64,000 nt of DNA. It comes from Cupriavidus yeoncheonensis (GTDB lineage: Bacteria > Pseudomonadota > Gammaproteobacteria > Burkholderiales > Burkholderiaceae). Both the position numbers and the translations under genes were made by a program. This document shows, one piece after another, positions 1 through 11,359 of the stretch (position 1 is its first letter; every line of letters begins with the position of its first letter). Location: contig NZ_CAJPUY010000001.1 in the NCBI RefSeq assembly GCF_905397275.1, positions 124,001 through 188,000 of the forward strand, given 5' to 3'. The notes below the pieces were generated by a model. That model saw only the letters and a program-made list of their open reading frames with translations, ran no database searches and had not been told where the DNA came from.

Positions 1-1
1 C

Positions 2-574
2 TCTGCACTGCGCGAGATCACGCAAGGCATGCCTCAGACCGAGCGCGAAGCCCTGCTGGCGCTGCCGACGCTGTACGGCGGAGTCGAGGTTCTCGACCGC
101 GCGCGTGCCACGCTGCCCGCCAGCCCGGCGATCGGGCGCGCACTGGATGAACTCGCGGCACTGGCGACGCAGGTGCGCGGCGCGAGCGTCAATATCGACC
201 TGTCCGATCTGCGCGGCTACCATTATCACAGCGGTGTGATGTTTACGGCGTATGTGGCGGGGCTGCCGAACTACGTGGCGCGCGGGGGTCGGTATGACAA
301 GGTTGGCGAGGCCTTTGGCCGCGCGCGTCCGGCCACCGGTTTCTCGCTGGATCTGCGTGAGGTGGCGGCACTGTCACCGATCGAAGTGCGCGCCCAGGCC
401 GTTTTCGCACCCTGGGATGCCGATCCGGCGCTTCGTGCCGCCATCGTGGCGCTGCGGGCTGCGGGGGAGATCGTGATCCAGTCGCTGCCCGGGCATACCA
501 ATGAACTCGATGAGTTCAACTGCGACCGGCAACTCGTGCGCCAGGAAGCTGGCTGGGTTGTTGTGCCGCGATGA
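2..574 (+). CDS. hisZ: ATP phosphoribosyltransferase regulatory subunit HisZ (3' part)
   Basis: The gene enters from the left edge, so only the C-terminal 190 or so residues are present. HisZ is a catalytically inactive histidyl-tRNA-synthetase-like protein. It pairs with the short HisG to form the first enzyme of histidine synthesis and carries the histidine feedback response. The class II synthetase-like motif GGRYD is visible at bases 285-299, preceded by the [10 protein letters not shown] strand. Its position directly ahead of purA is common in Burkholderiales. The frame is open to the window edge; an internal ATG at 29 is not the true start. Confidence 0.9.
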   Translation, partial: SALREITQGMPQTEREALLALPTLYGGVEVLDRARATLPASPAIGRALDELAALATQVRGASVNIDLSDLRGYHYHSGVMFTAYVAGLPNYVARGGRYDKVGEAFGRARPATGFSLDLREVAALSPIEVRAQAVFAPWDADPALRAAIVALRAAGEIVIQSLPGHTNELDEFNCDRQLVRQEAGWVVVPR

Positions 575-642
575 GCCTTGATACCGGTCATTTGCCCAAA
601 AAGCAGGAATCGACCGGCAACGAGAGTAGAATACGTTTTTAA

Positions 643-2001
<1,359 letters not shown>

Positions 2002-2062
2002 TCCGGTACACAGATTGCAAAGGCCGCGCGCCACAAGCGCGGCGGCCCCGCAAGAACAAAAC

Positions 2063-2080
2063 GGCCCGCGCAAGCGGGCC
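2063..2080. other. GCAA-tetraloop hairpin between purA and the phosphoribosyltransferase gene
   Basis: A perfect 7-bp stem (GGCCCGC/GCGGGCC) closes on GCAA, a GNRA tetraloop. No T run follows on the plus strand, so this is more likely an mRNA-stabilising or processing hairpin than a terminator. On the minus strand it would be followed by TTTTG, but no minus-strand gene ends there. Confidence 0.5.
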
Positions 2081-2123
2081 GAGCCATATCGGTCAACCGA
2101 CCAGAAGAAAGAAAGAGCAAATC

Positions 2124-2687
2124 ATGAACCAGCCAACGAACGACGATGAGAACCTGTGGGTGTCCTGGGATGAGTACCATCGCCAGATCGCGCGTCTGTC
2201 GCTGAACGTGCATGAGTCGGGCTGGAAGTTCGACAAGATCCTGTGCCTGGCGCGCGGTGGCCTGCGCGTGGGCGACCAGATGTCGCGCATCTTCGACGTG
2301 CCGCTGGCCATCCTGGCCACCAGCAGTTACCGCGAAGCCGCGGGCACGCAGCAGGGCGATCTCGATATCGCCCAGTACATCACCATGACGCGTGGCGAGC
2401 TCACCGGCAAGATCCTGCTGGTGGATGATCTGGTCGATTCCGGGGTGACCCTGGAGCGCGTGGGGCGGCATCTGAAAGAGCGCTATCCCGCCGTGACGGA
2501 GGTCCGGTCCGCGGTGCTCTGGTACAAGGCCTGCTCCAAGGTCAAGCCGGACTATCACGAGACCTTCCTGCCGTCGAATCCCTGGATCCACCAGCCGTTC
2601 GAAGAATACGACACGCTGCGCCCGCACAACCTTGCGGCCTGGCTCAAGCGCGGCAAGCGCGCGCAGGAAGACGGCGTGCAAGGCTGA
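2124..2687 (+). CDS. Phosphoribosyltransferase, hypoxanthine/xanthine type
   Basis: The 187-residue protein has the type I phosphoribosyltransferase fold. The PRPP-binding motif ILLVDDLVDSGVT lies near residue 100, and CLARGGLRVGD near residue 40 forms the pyrophosphate-binding region. The most similar known group is the xanthine/hypoxanthine-guanine transferases, which salvage purine bases with PRPP. Its place right after purA supports a purine role, although the exact base cannot be read from sequence. The start is an ATG after an A-rich GAAAGAGCAA stretch; the open frame extends further upstream inside purA, which is not credible. Confidence 0.85.
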   Translation: MNQPTNDDENLWVSWDEYHRQIARLSLNVHESGWKFDKILCLARGGLRVGDQMSRIFDVPLAILATSSYREAAGTQQGDLDIAQYITMTRGELTGKILLVDDLVDSGVTLERVGRHLKERYPAVTEVRSAVLWYKACSKVKPDYHETFLPSNPWIHQPFEEYDTLRPHNLAAWLKRGKRAQEDGVQG

Positions 2688-2738
2688 GGCGCTGTCGTAG
2701 AACTGCCGGCCCCGCCCCGGGGCCGCGCAACTCAGGCT

Positions 2739-3350
2739 TCAGTAACCGACCGTGAAGCGCTGGCGCGGATGCGCTGGCTTCTCGATCTCGTCGAGCATTG
2801 CGATCGCGTAGTCTTCCATCGAGATCCAGCTCTTGCCGGCAGCATCCGCCAGCAACGCATCCTGGCCCGCACGGTACCTGCCGGTGCGCTCGCCCGGCTC
2901 GAACAGGGCCGAGGGCGACAGGAACGTCCAGTCCAGATCCGACTCCCCGCGCAAGGCATCGAGAAAGTCGCGTCCGGCCAGCGCTTCGCCCTTGTAGGCG
3001 GCCGGGAATCCCGGCGTATCGACGAGTTGCGTGCCAGGCGCCACGAACAGGCTGCCTGCGCCGCCGACCACGAGCAGGCGCGCTACGCCGGCTGCCTTGA
3101 CCGGCCCGACGACTTGCGGTGCCTTCAATTGCTCGAACCGCGCCGTGCTGATGGCCGCATCGTGGCCTGCCAGTGCGGCCGCCAGTGCCTGGCTGTCGGT
3201 CGCGTCAACGTCCCGCGTGATCAGGCCTTCGCGGGCAGGCAGGCTGCTGGCCGTGCGGGCCAGGGCGGTGACGCGATGACCGCGGCGCAGTGCTTCGTCG
3301 ATCAGGCGGGTTCCCACGCGGCCGGTGGCGCCGATGATGGCAATATTCAT
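2739..3350 (-). CDS. NAD(P)-binding oxidoreductase, NmrA/YwnB-like
   Basis: The 203-residue protein has an N-terminal Rossmann fold with the nucleotide-binding glycines GATGRVG at residues 7-13. It belongs to the short atypical NAD(P)H-binding family, close to Bacillus YwnB and NmrA-like proteins. No catalytic Tyr-Lys pair of classical dehydrogenases is obvious, so it may sense or bind NAD(P)H; the substrate is unknown. The start at 3350 has a good GAAGGA site; an upstream start at 3398 in the same frame lacks one. The Rrf2-type regulator gene lies just upstream on the same strand, and both genes carry the same operator-like motif. Confidence 0.8.
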   Translation of the reverse strand: MNIAIIGATGRVGTRLIDEALRRGHRVTALARTASSLPAREGLITRDVDATDSQALAAALAGHDAAISTARFEQLKAPQVVGPVKAAGVARLLVVGGAGSLFVAPGTQLVDTPGFPAAYKGEALAGRDFLDALRGESDLDWTFLSPSALFEPGERTGRYRAGQDALLADAAGKSWISMEDYAIAMLDEIEKPAHPRQRFTVGY

Positions 3351-3427
3351 GGTTGGTCCTTCTTTGTCAGGGTAAAGGGGTAAAGGTCGGTCAGGCAAAT
3401 GCCACGTCCAGCGCGGCGGCGCTTGAT

Positions 3428-3453
3428 ATGAAACTGATGCGGTTACACATCAG
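3428..3453. promoter_or_regulatory. Candidate Rrf2 operator upstream of the NAD(P)-binding gene
   Basis: GAAAC (3430-3434), seven bases, then GTTACA (3442-3447) forms an imperfect dyad (GAAAC against GTAAC). The same motif with the same spacing lies in front of the regulator gene at 3916-3933. A second perfect dyad, CTGATG-N8-CATCAG (3434-3453), overlaps this copy. Assignment to the neighbouring Rrf2 protein is inference. Confidence 0.5.
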
Positions 3454-3464
3454 GGCAAAAAAAT

Positions 3465-3899
3465 TCAGCGCTTGCGGCGCTGGGCGGCATGTTCGACATC
3501 GGCGAGCATGCCGGCAATGGTGATCTCCGCTAGGGTAATGTCCATGGCGGACTGAGCCCGGTCCGCCACCAGCCGCAGGGCGCCGGTGATCTCCCTGCCT
3601 ACCATGCAGGCCGGATTGGGTGCGCTCTGGTGCAGGGCAATCAGTGCCGTGGTCTCGACTGCCCGGAATACGTCGAGCAAGGTAATCCGTTCAGCGGGGC
3701 GCGCCAGCGCCGAGCCGCCGGTGCTGCCCATGGTGCTGGTGACCAGGCCGGCTTCGGCCAGTTGTCCGATCAGCCGCCGGATCAGTGCCGGGTTGGTGCC
3801 GACGCTGCCGGCGATCAGCGACGACGGCAACGGCTCGCTGGCGCTGGCCAGCAAGGTCAGGATATGGACGGCGACGGCGAACCGGCTGCTTGTGCTCAT
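3465..3899 (-). CDS. Rrf2-family transcriptional regulator
   Basis: The 144-residue protein has the Rrf2 layout: an N-terminal winged helix (residues 1-65, with NPALIRRLIGQLAEAGLV as recognition region and GSTGGSALARP as wing) and a dimerisation helix. It has a single cysteine (C98) instead of the three used by IscR and NsrR to hold an iron-sulfur cluster, so it is closer to the cluster-free YwnA-like group and may sense thiol oxidation. The gene upstream and co-oriented with an NAD(P)-binding protein recalls ywnA-ywnB. The start at 3899 lies 16 bases after its own operator-like motif, which suggests autoregulation. Confidence 0.88.
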   Translation of the reverse strand: MSTSSRFAVAVHILTLLASASEPLPSSLIAGSVGTNPALIRRLIGQLAEAGLVTSTMGSTGGSALARPAERITLLDVFRAVETTALIALHQSAPNPACMVGREITGALRLVADRAQSAMDITLAEITIAGMLADVEHAAQRRKR

Positions 3900-3913
3900 G
3901 GCGAAACCTTAAT

Positions 3914-3933
3914 GTGAAACCATGATAGTTACA
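3914..3933. promoter_or_regulatory. Candidate autoregulatory operator of the Rrf2 gene
   Basis: GAAAC (3916-3920), seven bases, then GTTACA (3928-3933) matches base for base in both half-sites the motif at 3430-3447. It lies immediately upstream of the regulator start codon, where binding would block its transcription. Confidence 0.5.
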
Positions 3934-4173
3934 GATCGAGCAGCTTGTCAATCCGTCAGGGGGATCTCAGTTGTCGGGGCGTGACGACACGACGACTGTC
4001 GCGTTTTGTGTCGTAAGGGTGGCGGGAGAATGCCGGAATCGCCACTGAAACTGATACACTCGTCTGCAGTGCGGCCGTTTGGCTGCCGCAGATCAATAAA
4101 TGGAATGCGGTCGAATCCGACCGCGAAGCGAGGAGTGCAAGTTGCCGGATCAGATGTGCGAGGCGAGGGCGGA

Positions 4174-4212
4174 AAACAAAAAACCCGCAGGCTTCAAAAG
4201 CGCTGCGGGTTT
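4174..4212 (-). terminator. Intrinsic terminator of the leucine tRNA
   Basis: On the minus strand an 8-bp stem, ACCCGCAG/CTGCGGGT (4203-4210 with 4183-4190), is followed by TTTTTTGTTTT. It lies 13 bases after the tRNA 3' end and ends its transcript. Apart from this and the operator at 3914-3933, I see nothing in the gene-free stretch 3900-4222. Confidence 0.85.
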
Positions 4213-4222
4213 CTCGCTGATC

Positions 4223-4309
4223 TGGTGCCCAGGAGAGGACTCGAACCTCCACAGTGTTGCCACCGCTAGGACCTGAACCTAGTGCGTCTACCAATTCCGC
4301 CACCTGGGC
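4223..4309 (-). tRNA. tRNA-Leu (anticodon CAG)
   Basis: The 87-base gene folds as a class II tRNA with a long variable arm. The acceptor strand GCCCAGG pairs with CCTGGGC, the D arm is TGGCGGAATTGGTAGACGC, the anticodon loop is TTCAGGT on the stem CTAGG/CCTAG, and the T loop is GGTTCGAGTCC. The CCA end is encoded (4223-4225). It reads leucine codon CUG, the dominant leucine codon of this GC-rich genome. It has its own consensus promoter and terminator and is transcribed away from rnr. Confidence 0.97.
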
Positions 4310-4334
4310 AGGCGTCGAAACAACCGAAGCGCTC

Positions 4335-4362
4335 ATTATAGAGAGCGCGGATTTTTTGTCAA
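4335..4362 (-). promoter_or_regulatory. Consensus sigma-70 promoter of tRNA-Leu
   Basis: On the minus strand TTGACA (4362-4357), a 16-base spacer and TATAAT (4340-4335) match the consensus in all twelve positions. Transcription should begin near 4328, about 19 bases before the mature tRNA. The bases after the -10 are GC-rich (GAGCGC), as in stable-RNA promoters under stringent control. The -35 box is 18 bases upstream of the probable rnr start. Confidence 0.85.
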
Positions 4363-4379
4363 ATAGTTTTCAGAAAAAA

Positions 4380-6968
4380 TTGAATCAAAACAACTATCCG
4401 ATCCCCAGCCGGGAAGAAATCCTTGGCGTACTGAGAACCTCGGGGTCGCCCCAGTCGGCCGGCGATATTGCCAAGGCCCTGTCCGTCACGCGCAAGGAGC
4501 ATGACGGATTCCAGAAACGCCTGGCCGCGATGGAACGCGACGGGCAGATCGAACTGAACCGCAAGGGCCGCTATGAACTGGCCCATCAACCCAATTTCGT
4601 TATCGGCCGTGTGCAGGGACACCGCGACGGCTTTGGCTTCCTGATTCGCGACGACGGCGAGGACGACATCTTCCTGCCGGAACGCGAGCTGCAGAAGGCC
4701 ATGCACAATGACCGCGCGCAGGTGCGCGTGATCGGCTACGACCGGCGCGGCCGCCCGGAAGGGCAGATCGTGGAGATCATCGAGCGGGCCAACCGTTACG
4801 TGATCGGCCGCCTGCTCAACGAGGGCGGCGTGCTGGTCGTGGCGCCCGAGGACAAGCGCATCAGCCAGGACATCCTGATTCCGCCGAAGGCGCAGGGCAA
4901 GGCGCGCGTGGGGCAGGTGGTCAGCGTCGAACTGATCGAATATCCGGACCGCTATGTGCAGCCGGTCGGTCGCGTGGTGGAAGTGCTGGGCGATATCGAT
5001 GATCCCGGCATGGAAATCGAGATCGCCGTGCGCAAGTACGGTGTGCCGCATGCTTTCTCGGAAGCGGCTGCCAAGGAAGCCTCGGCGCTGCCCGATGAAG
5101 TGCGGCAGGCCGACCTGGACCACCGCATCGACCTGCGCGATGTGGCGCTTGTCACGATCGACGGCGAGGACGCGCGCGACTTTGACGATGCCGTGTACTG
5201 CGAGCCCGTGAAGATCGGCCGCACCAAGGGCTGGCGCCTGGTCGTGGCCATTGCCGACGTATCGCACTACGTGCGGCCCGGCACGCCGCTGGATGCCGAT
5301 GCGCTCGACCGTGCCACCTCCGTGTATTTCCCGCGCCGGGTGATCCCGATGCTGCCGGAGAAGCTGTCCAACGGCCTGTGCTCGCTCAACCCGCAGGTGG
5401 ACCGCCTGTGCATGGTGTGCGACGCGGTGCTTACGGCCAAGGGCGAACTGAAGGGTTACCAGTTCTATCCGGCCGTCATGCACTCGGCGGCACGGCTGAC
5501 CTACAACGAGGTCTGGTCGATCCTGTCGAACACCAAGGGGCCGGAAGCGCACAAGCGTGCTGATCTCGTGCCCCACCTGCAGAACCTGTATGAGCTGTTC
5601 CAGGTCTTGCTCAAGGCGCGGCGTGCGCGCGGCGCGATCGACTTCGATACCACCGAGACGTATATCGTCTGCAATGCGCAGGGCAAGATCGAGCAGATCC
5701 TGCCGCGCACGCGCAACGACGCGCACCGCCTGATCGAGGAGTGCATGCTGACGGCCAACGTCTGCGCGGCCGATTTCATCGAGCGCTTCAAGCACCCGGC
5801 GCTATATCGGATCCACGCGGGCCCGAGCGAGGAAAAGCTGAAGAACCTGCGCGAGTTCCTGAGGACCTCGGGGCTGTCGCTGGGTGGCGGGGACAAGCCG
5901 CAGGCGTCCGATTACGCCGAGGTGATGGACAAGATCAAGTCGCGGCCCGACGCGCCGATGCTGCAGACCATGCTGCTGCGCTCCATGCAGCAGGCGGTCT
6001 ACAGCCCCGACAATATCGGCCACTTCGGTCTGGCCTACGAGGCCTACGCGCATTTCACCAGCCCGATCCGCCGCTATCCGGACTTGCTGGTGCACCGCGC
6101 GATCAAGGCAATCCTGGCGCATACCAAGTATCAGCCGGCCTTCGCGCACGGCACCGAGTTCAATACCGCGGTTTCGCCCAAGGCGCGGCGCCTGCAGGCC
6201 AAGGACGCCGAGCAGAAGGCCGAGCTGACCGCGGCACGTGCGCGGCGCAATGAAGCCATCTGGGACGAGCTGGGGCTGCATTGCTCGGCCAATGAGCGCC
6301 GCGCCGACGAGGCCTCGCGTGATGTCGAAGCCTGGCTCAAGTGCTATTTCATGCGCGACAAGCTGGGCAGCGACTTCGCCGGCACCATCAGCGCCGTGAC
6401 GTCGTTCGGCATCTTCGTGCAGTTGGACGAGTTGTACGTGGAGGGCCTGGTGCACGTCACCGAACTCGGCAGCGACTACTTCCAGTACGACGAAGCCCGC
6501 AACGAACTGCGTGGCGAACGTACCGGCATCCGCTATCGCCTGACTGACCGCGTGCGTGTGCAAGTTTCACGCGTGGATCTCGACGCGCGCAAGATCGACT
6601 TCCGCCTGGTGCAGGAGCCGTCGGCCAAGACCCTGCGCGCTCGCGCCGGCGTGAGCGAACCGCCGCGCGTGCCGGCCGCGCATGCGGTGCCGGCACGCCA
6701 GAAGGGGCGGCAACTGGCGGCCCTGCTGGGCGGTACCTCCAAGCCGGAGGAGTCGTTCGACGAGACGCTGGATCGCGTGATCGAAGAGCAGCCAGTGTTC
6801 GAGGCGGTGATCACGCCGCTGCGGCCGCACGTCAAGACCGGTGGCAAGCCGGCCAAGCACGCTGCCAAGCCCAAGCCGAGCCATCTGGACAAGCCGCGCA
6901 AGCCGGCTTCGAAGACGCACGCGGCCAAGACCGCTGGCAAGACGTCGCGCCCCCCGCGCAAGCATTAA
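4380..6968 (+). CDS. rnr: Ribonuclease R
   Basis: RNase R is a processive 3'-5' exoribonuclease that degrades structured RNA and works with trans-translation. The 862-residue product has an N-terminal winged helix (residues 10-80), cold-shock domains, an RNB catalytic domain with TIDGEDARDFDDAVYCE (metal-binding aspartates, about residue 260), HFTSPIRRYPDLLVHR near 560, and an S1 domain near 670-750. The tail after about 790 is Lys/Pro/Ala-rich, as in many RNase R proteins. A TTG at 4380 is the chosen start because the protein aligns from NQNNYPIPSREE; the longer frame from 4254 would overlap the tRNA gene. Two other in-frame TTG codons keep the start uncertain. Confidence 0.92.
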   Translation: MNQNNYPIPSREEILGVLRTSGSPQSAGDIAKALSVTRKEHDGFQKRLAAMERDGQIELNRKGRYELAHQPNFVIGRVQGHRDGFGFLIRDDGEDDIFLPERELQKAMHNDRAQVRVIGYDRRGRPEGQIVEIIERANRYVIGRLLNEGGVLVVAPEDKRISQDILIPPKAQGKARVGQVVSVELIEYPDRYVQPVGRVVEVLGDIDDPGMEIEIAVRKYGVPHAFSEAAAKEASALPDEVRQADLDHRIDLRDVALVTIDGEDARDFDDAVYCEPVKIGRTKGWRLVVAIADVSHYVRPGTPLDADALDRATSVYFPRRVIPMLPEKLSNGLCSLNPQVDRLCMVCDAVLTAKGELKGYQFYPAVMHSAARLTYNEVWSILSNTKGPEAHKRADLVPHLQNLYELFQVLLKARRARGAIDFDTTETYIVCNAQGKIEQILPRTRNDAHRLIEECMLTANVCAADFIERFKHPALYRIHAGPSEEKLKNLREFLRTSGLSLGGGDKPQASDYAEVMDKIKSRPDAPMLQTMLLRSMQQAVYSPDNIGHFGLAYEAYAHFTSPIRRYPDLLVHRAIKAILAHTKYQPAFAHGTEFNTAVSPKARRLQAKDAEQKAELTAARARRNEAIWDELGLHCSANERRADEASRDVEAWLKCYFMRDKLGSDFAGTISAVTSFGIFVQLDELYVEGLVHVTELGSDYFQYDEARNELRGERTGIRYRLTDRVRVQVSRVDLDARKIDFRLVQEPSAKTLRARAGVSEPPRVPAAHAVPARQKGRQLAALLGGTSKPEESFDETLDRVIEEQPVFEAVITPLRPHVKTGGKPAKHAAKPKPSHLDKPRKPASKTHAAKTAGKTSRPPRKH

Positions 6969-7061
6969 GCCGGGGCTTTCCGGGGCGCCGCGGCATGGGC
7001 GTTCCCGGATGGCGCGCACGAAGCGCGCTGGCGGGCCGGGCAGGGCGAGTACAATCGCGCC

Positions 7062-7802
7062 ATGGCTAAACAAAAACTTCTGATCGGCTTTCACGCCGTG
7101 ACCGCGCGCTTGCGCCAGGACGCCAAGGGCGTCACCGATGTCTATGTCGAGGCTTCGCGCCGCGACCGTCGCATGCAGGACTTCATCCGCCTGGCCGAAG
7201 GCCTGGGCGTGCGCCTGCACCCCGTGGACGCCGAGCGTCTGCGCGGCATGGCCGGTACCGATCGTCACCAGGGCGTGGTGGCGCGCGCCGAAGACGTGGC
7301 GCTGGCGCTGAACCTCGACGAATTGCTCGATGGCATTGAAGGCACCCCGCTGCTGCTGGTGCTCGATGGCGTGACCGATCCTCATAACCTAGGCGCCTGC
7401 CTGCGCGTGGCGGACGGCGCCGGTGCGCACGCCGTGATCGCGCCCAAGGACCGCAGCGTCGGGCTGAACACCACGGTGGCGAAGGTGGCCAGCGGTGCGG
7501 CCGAGACCGTGCCCTATATCACCGTGACCAATCTTGCCCGCACCCTGCGCGAACTGCAGGAACGCGGCATCTGGGTGGTCGGTACCGCCGACGACACCGA
7601 GAAGACGCTCTACGACATTGACCTGAAGGGTCCGATGGCCATCGTGATGGGCGCCGAAGGCGAGGGCATGCGACGCCTCACGCGCGAGACCTGCGACGAA
7701 CTGGTCGGCATCCCGATGCTTGGCGGCGTCGAGAGCCTCAATGTGTCGGTGGCCAGCGGTGTCTGTCTGTACGAGGCCGTGCGACAGCGGCGCGTGAAGT
7801 AA
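7062..7802 (+). CDS. rlmB: 23S rRNA (guanosine-2'-O-)-methyltransferase RlmB
   Basis: The 246-residue SPOUT-class methyltransferase 2'-O-methylates G2251 in the peptidyl-transferase P loop of 23S rRNA. An N-terminal substrate-binding domain (residues 1-75) precedes the catalytic domain. That domain shows [21 protein letters not shown] (motif 1), [11 protein letters not shown] (motif 2) and [16 protein letters not shown] (motif 3), which form the SAM-binding knot. It sits 93 bases downstream of rnr, an association also known from E. coli (rnr-rlmB), so the two probably share transcripts. Confidence 0.95.
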   Translation: MAKQKLLIGFHAVTARLRQDAKGVTDVYVEASRRDRRMQDFIRLAEGLGVRLHPVDAERLRGMAGTDRHQGVVARAEDVALALNLDELLDGIEGTPLLLVLDGVTDPHNLGACLRVADGAGAHAVIAPKDRSVGLNTTVAKVASGAAETVPYITVTNLARTLRELQERGIWVVGTADDTEKTLYDIDLKGPMAIVMGAEGEGMRRLTRETCDELVGIPMLGGVESLNVSVASGVCLYEAVRQRRVK

Positions 7803-7817
7803 GCTTCAGAAACCAAC

Positions 7818-7875
7818 GCGCCGCTATAACGCGGCGCGCACCGTTCGGCAGGCGGCGTCGATTCCGCCGCCTGCC
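7818..7875. other. Two hairpins between convergent rlmB and hmp
   Basis: An 8-bp perfect stem (7818-7825/7832-7839) is followed by an 11-bp perfect stem (7848-7858/7865-7875). Neither has a T run, so they are not classic intrinsic terminators. They may protect the 3' ends of the converging transcripts or assist Rho-dependent ends. Confidence 0.4.
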
Positions 7876-7876
7876 G

Positions 7877-9451
<1,575 letters not shown>

Positions 9452-10234
9452 ATGAGCAATGATCCCCTGATCCCCACGTCGTCGCCATGGCCCGGCCTGG
9501 AAGAAGCCCGGGACCTGATCGCGCAAGCGCGCAGCGTGTTCGTGCTGACCGGCGCGGGCATTTCCGCCGAATCGGGTGTGCCGACGTTTCGCGATGCGCT
9601 GACCGGGCTTTGGGCGCAGTTCGATCCGGAAGAACTGGCAAGCGAGGATGCCTACCGCCGCCAGCCCGCACTCGTGTGGGAGTGGTATCAGCACCGGCGC
9701 GCACTGGTCGCGGCCGCCCGTCCGAATCCGGCGCACTACGCGCTGGCTGCGCTGGCCGCACAGAAGCCGGTGACGCTGGTTACGCAGAACGTCGACGGCC
9801 TGCACCAGCGCGCAGGCAGCGAGCATGTCATCGAACTGCACGGAAACCTGTTTGCCAACAAATGGCTGAACGGGTGCGGGCGCTGTGACGAGGCCACAGC
9901 CATTCCCGGCGATCCGCCGTGCTGCAGCCTGTGCGGCGCGCTGATGCGGCCCGGTGTGGTGTGGTTCGGAGAGGACCTGCCGCGCGTGGCGCGCTTCCGT
10001 GCCGAGCATGCGGCCGAGACTGCCGACCTGTGCCTGGTCGTGGGGACGTCGGGGCTGGTGTATCCGGCGGCCGGGCTGCCTGGCCTGGCGAGGGATCATG
10101 GCGCACGGGTCGTCGTGGTGAATCCGCAGCCTTCGGCGCTGGACCAGACCGCCGACGTGGTGCTGCCCGCAGCGGCGGGTGCATGCCTGCCGCTGCTATG
10201 GCCGCAATCCGGCACCGAGACGGAGCCGGACTAG
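9452..10234 (+). CDS. cobB: NAD-dependent protein deacylase (sirtuin, CobB-like)
   Basis: The 260-residue class III sirtuin removes acyl groups from lysines, consuming NAD. It shows GAGISAESGVPTFRD (residues 34-48), TQNVDGLH (111-118), the catalytic His 130 in ELHGN, and a zinc site formed by C142, C145, C157 or C158, and C161. Tyr79 and Arg82 in WEWYQHRR match the Tyr-x-x-Arg pair that gives SIRT5 and E. coli CobB their taste for succinyl- and malonyl-lysine, so desuccinylase activity is likely. The ATG at 9452 is preferred over the one at 9434. The stop lies 10 bases from that of the convergent tal gene. Confidence 0.92.
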   Translation: MSNDPLIPTSSPWPGLEEARDLIAQARSVFVLTGAGISAESGVPTFRDALTGLWAQFDPEELASEDAYRRQPALVWEWYQHRRALVAAARPNPAHYALAALAAQKPVTLVTQNVDGLHQRAGSEHVIELHGNLFANKWLNGCGRCDEATAIPGDPPCCSLCGALMRPGVVWFGEDLPRVARFRAEHAAETADLCLVVGTSGLVYPAAGLPGLARDHGARVVVVNPQPSALDQTADVVLPAAAGACLPLLWPQSGTETEPD

Positions 10235-10244
10235 ACGAGGGGCT

Positions 10245-11201
10245 TCAGCCGGCGATTTCCGCGACCAGCTTTTCCAGCTTGATCGCGTCCGCGGCAAACT
10301 GGCGGATGCCTTCGGCCAGCTTCTCGGTGGCCATGGCATCTTCGTTCAGCTGCCAGCGGAAAGCAGGCTCGTCCGCGGGGATGCGCGCGATGTTTCCGGC
10401 CTGCGCCAGGTCGACCGACAGCTTGCGTTCCAACGTGCCTTCCGCGCTGGCCAGCTGCTCGAGCAGGTCGGGGCTGATGGTGAGCAGGTCGCTGCCGGCC
10501 AGGGCGACGATCTGCGCGGGGCTGCGGAAGCTCGCGCCCATCACTTCGGTGGAGTAGCCGAACTTCTTGTAGTAGTCGTAGATCTGGCGCACCGAACGCA
10601 CGCCGGGATCGTTGTCGCCGGCATTGGCCGCCGCGTCCCACTGGTCGCCGGCCTGCTTCTTGTACCAGTCGAGAATTCGGCCGACAAACGGCGAGATCAG
10701 TTGCGCGCCGGCCTCGGCACAGGCGACGGCCTGCACCAAGGAGAACAGCAGCGTCATATTGCAGCGGATGCCTTCGCGCTGCAGGACCTCCGCCGCACGG
10801 ATGCCTTCCCACGTCGATGCAATCTTGATCAGCACGCGCTCGCGGGCCACGCCGCGCTGCTCGTACAGGCGGATCAGGTGCCGGGCTTTCTCGATGGTCG
10901 CGTCGGTGTCGAACGACAAGCGGGCATCGACTTCGGTCGACACGCGCCCTGGCACGATGGCAAGGATCTCGCAGCCGAACGCGATCAGCACGCCGTCCAT
11001 CACGGCATCGACACCGCCTTCATCGTGATAATCGTACACCGCCTTTTCCAGCAGCCCGCGGTACTCGGGCTTCTGCACCGCCTTGAGGATCAGCGACGGA
11101 TTGGTGGTGGCGTCCTGGGGGGTGTACTGCTTCATCAGCTGGAAGTCGCCGGTATCGGCCACGACCGTGGTGAACTGCTTGAGTTGTTCGAGCTGGTTCA
11201 T
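10245..11201 (-). CDS. tal: Transaldolase
   Basis: This pentose-phosphate enzyme moves a dihydroxyacetone unit between sugar phosphates. The 318 residues match class I transaldolases. [10 protein letters not shown] lies at 30-39, and the Schiff-base lysine is K126 in [11 protein letters not shown], with CNMTLLFS downstream. The chosen start (11201) gives the usual N-terminus [18 protein letters not shown]; an in-frame upstream extension to 11342 is not protein-like. It is divergent from rpiA, which acts in the same pathway, with 158 bases between them for shared promoters. Confidence 0.96.
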   Translation of the reverse strand: MNQLEQLKQFTTVVADTGDFQLMKQYTPQDATTNPSLILKAVQKPEYRGLLEKAVYDYHDEGGVDAVMDGVLIAFGCEILAIVPGRVSTEVDARLSFDTDATIEKARHLIRLYEQRGVARERVLIKIASTWEGIRAAEVLQREGIRCNMTLLFSLVQAVACAEAGAQLISPFVGRILDWYKKQAGDQWDAAANAGDNDPGVRSVRQIYDYYKKFGYSTEVMGASFRSPAQIVALAGSDLLTISPDLLEQLASAEGTLERKLSVDLAQAGNIARIPADEPAFRWQLNEDAMATEKLAEGIRQFAADAIKLEKLVAEIAG

Positions 11202-11359
11202 GATCGGTATGTCGTTGCAGTCGTCATGTTGAGGCGGGGAGGGCGGCCGTTCGGCAGGGCCGTGCGTGCCTTGCGGCTCATTGTACCGTCGCGCGCAGGC
11301 CGGGCCGTCGCAATCCGCTACACTACGCGTTTTCTTCCCCAAGCCATCTGGCTGTTGTC

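Noticed and set aside
4254-4379. Longer rnr N-terminus starting in the tRNA region
   Set aside because: It would translate the antisense of a tRNA gene and its promoter. The family alignment begins at NQNNYP, so TTG 4380 was chosen.
7818-7875. Hairpins after rlmB as an intrinsic terminator
   Set aside because: Stable stems are present but no T run follows on either strand.
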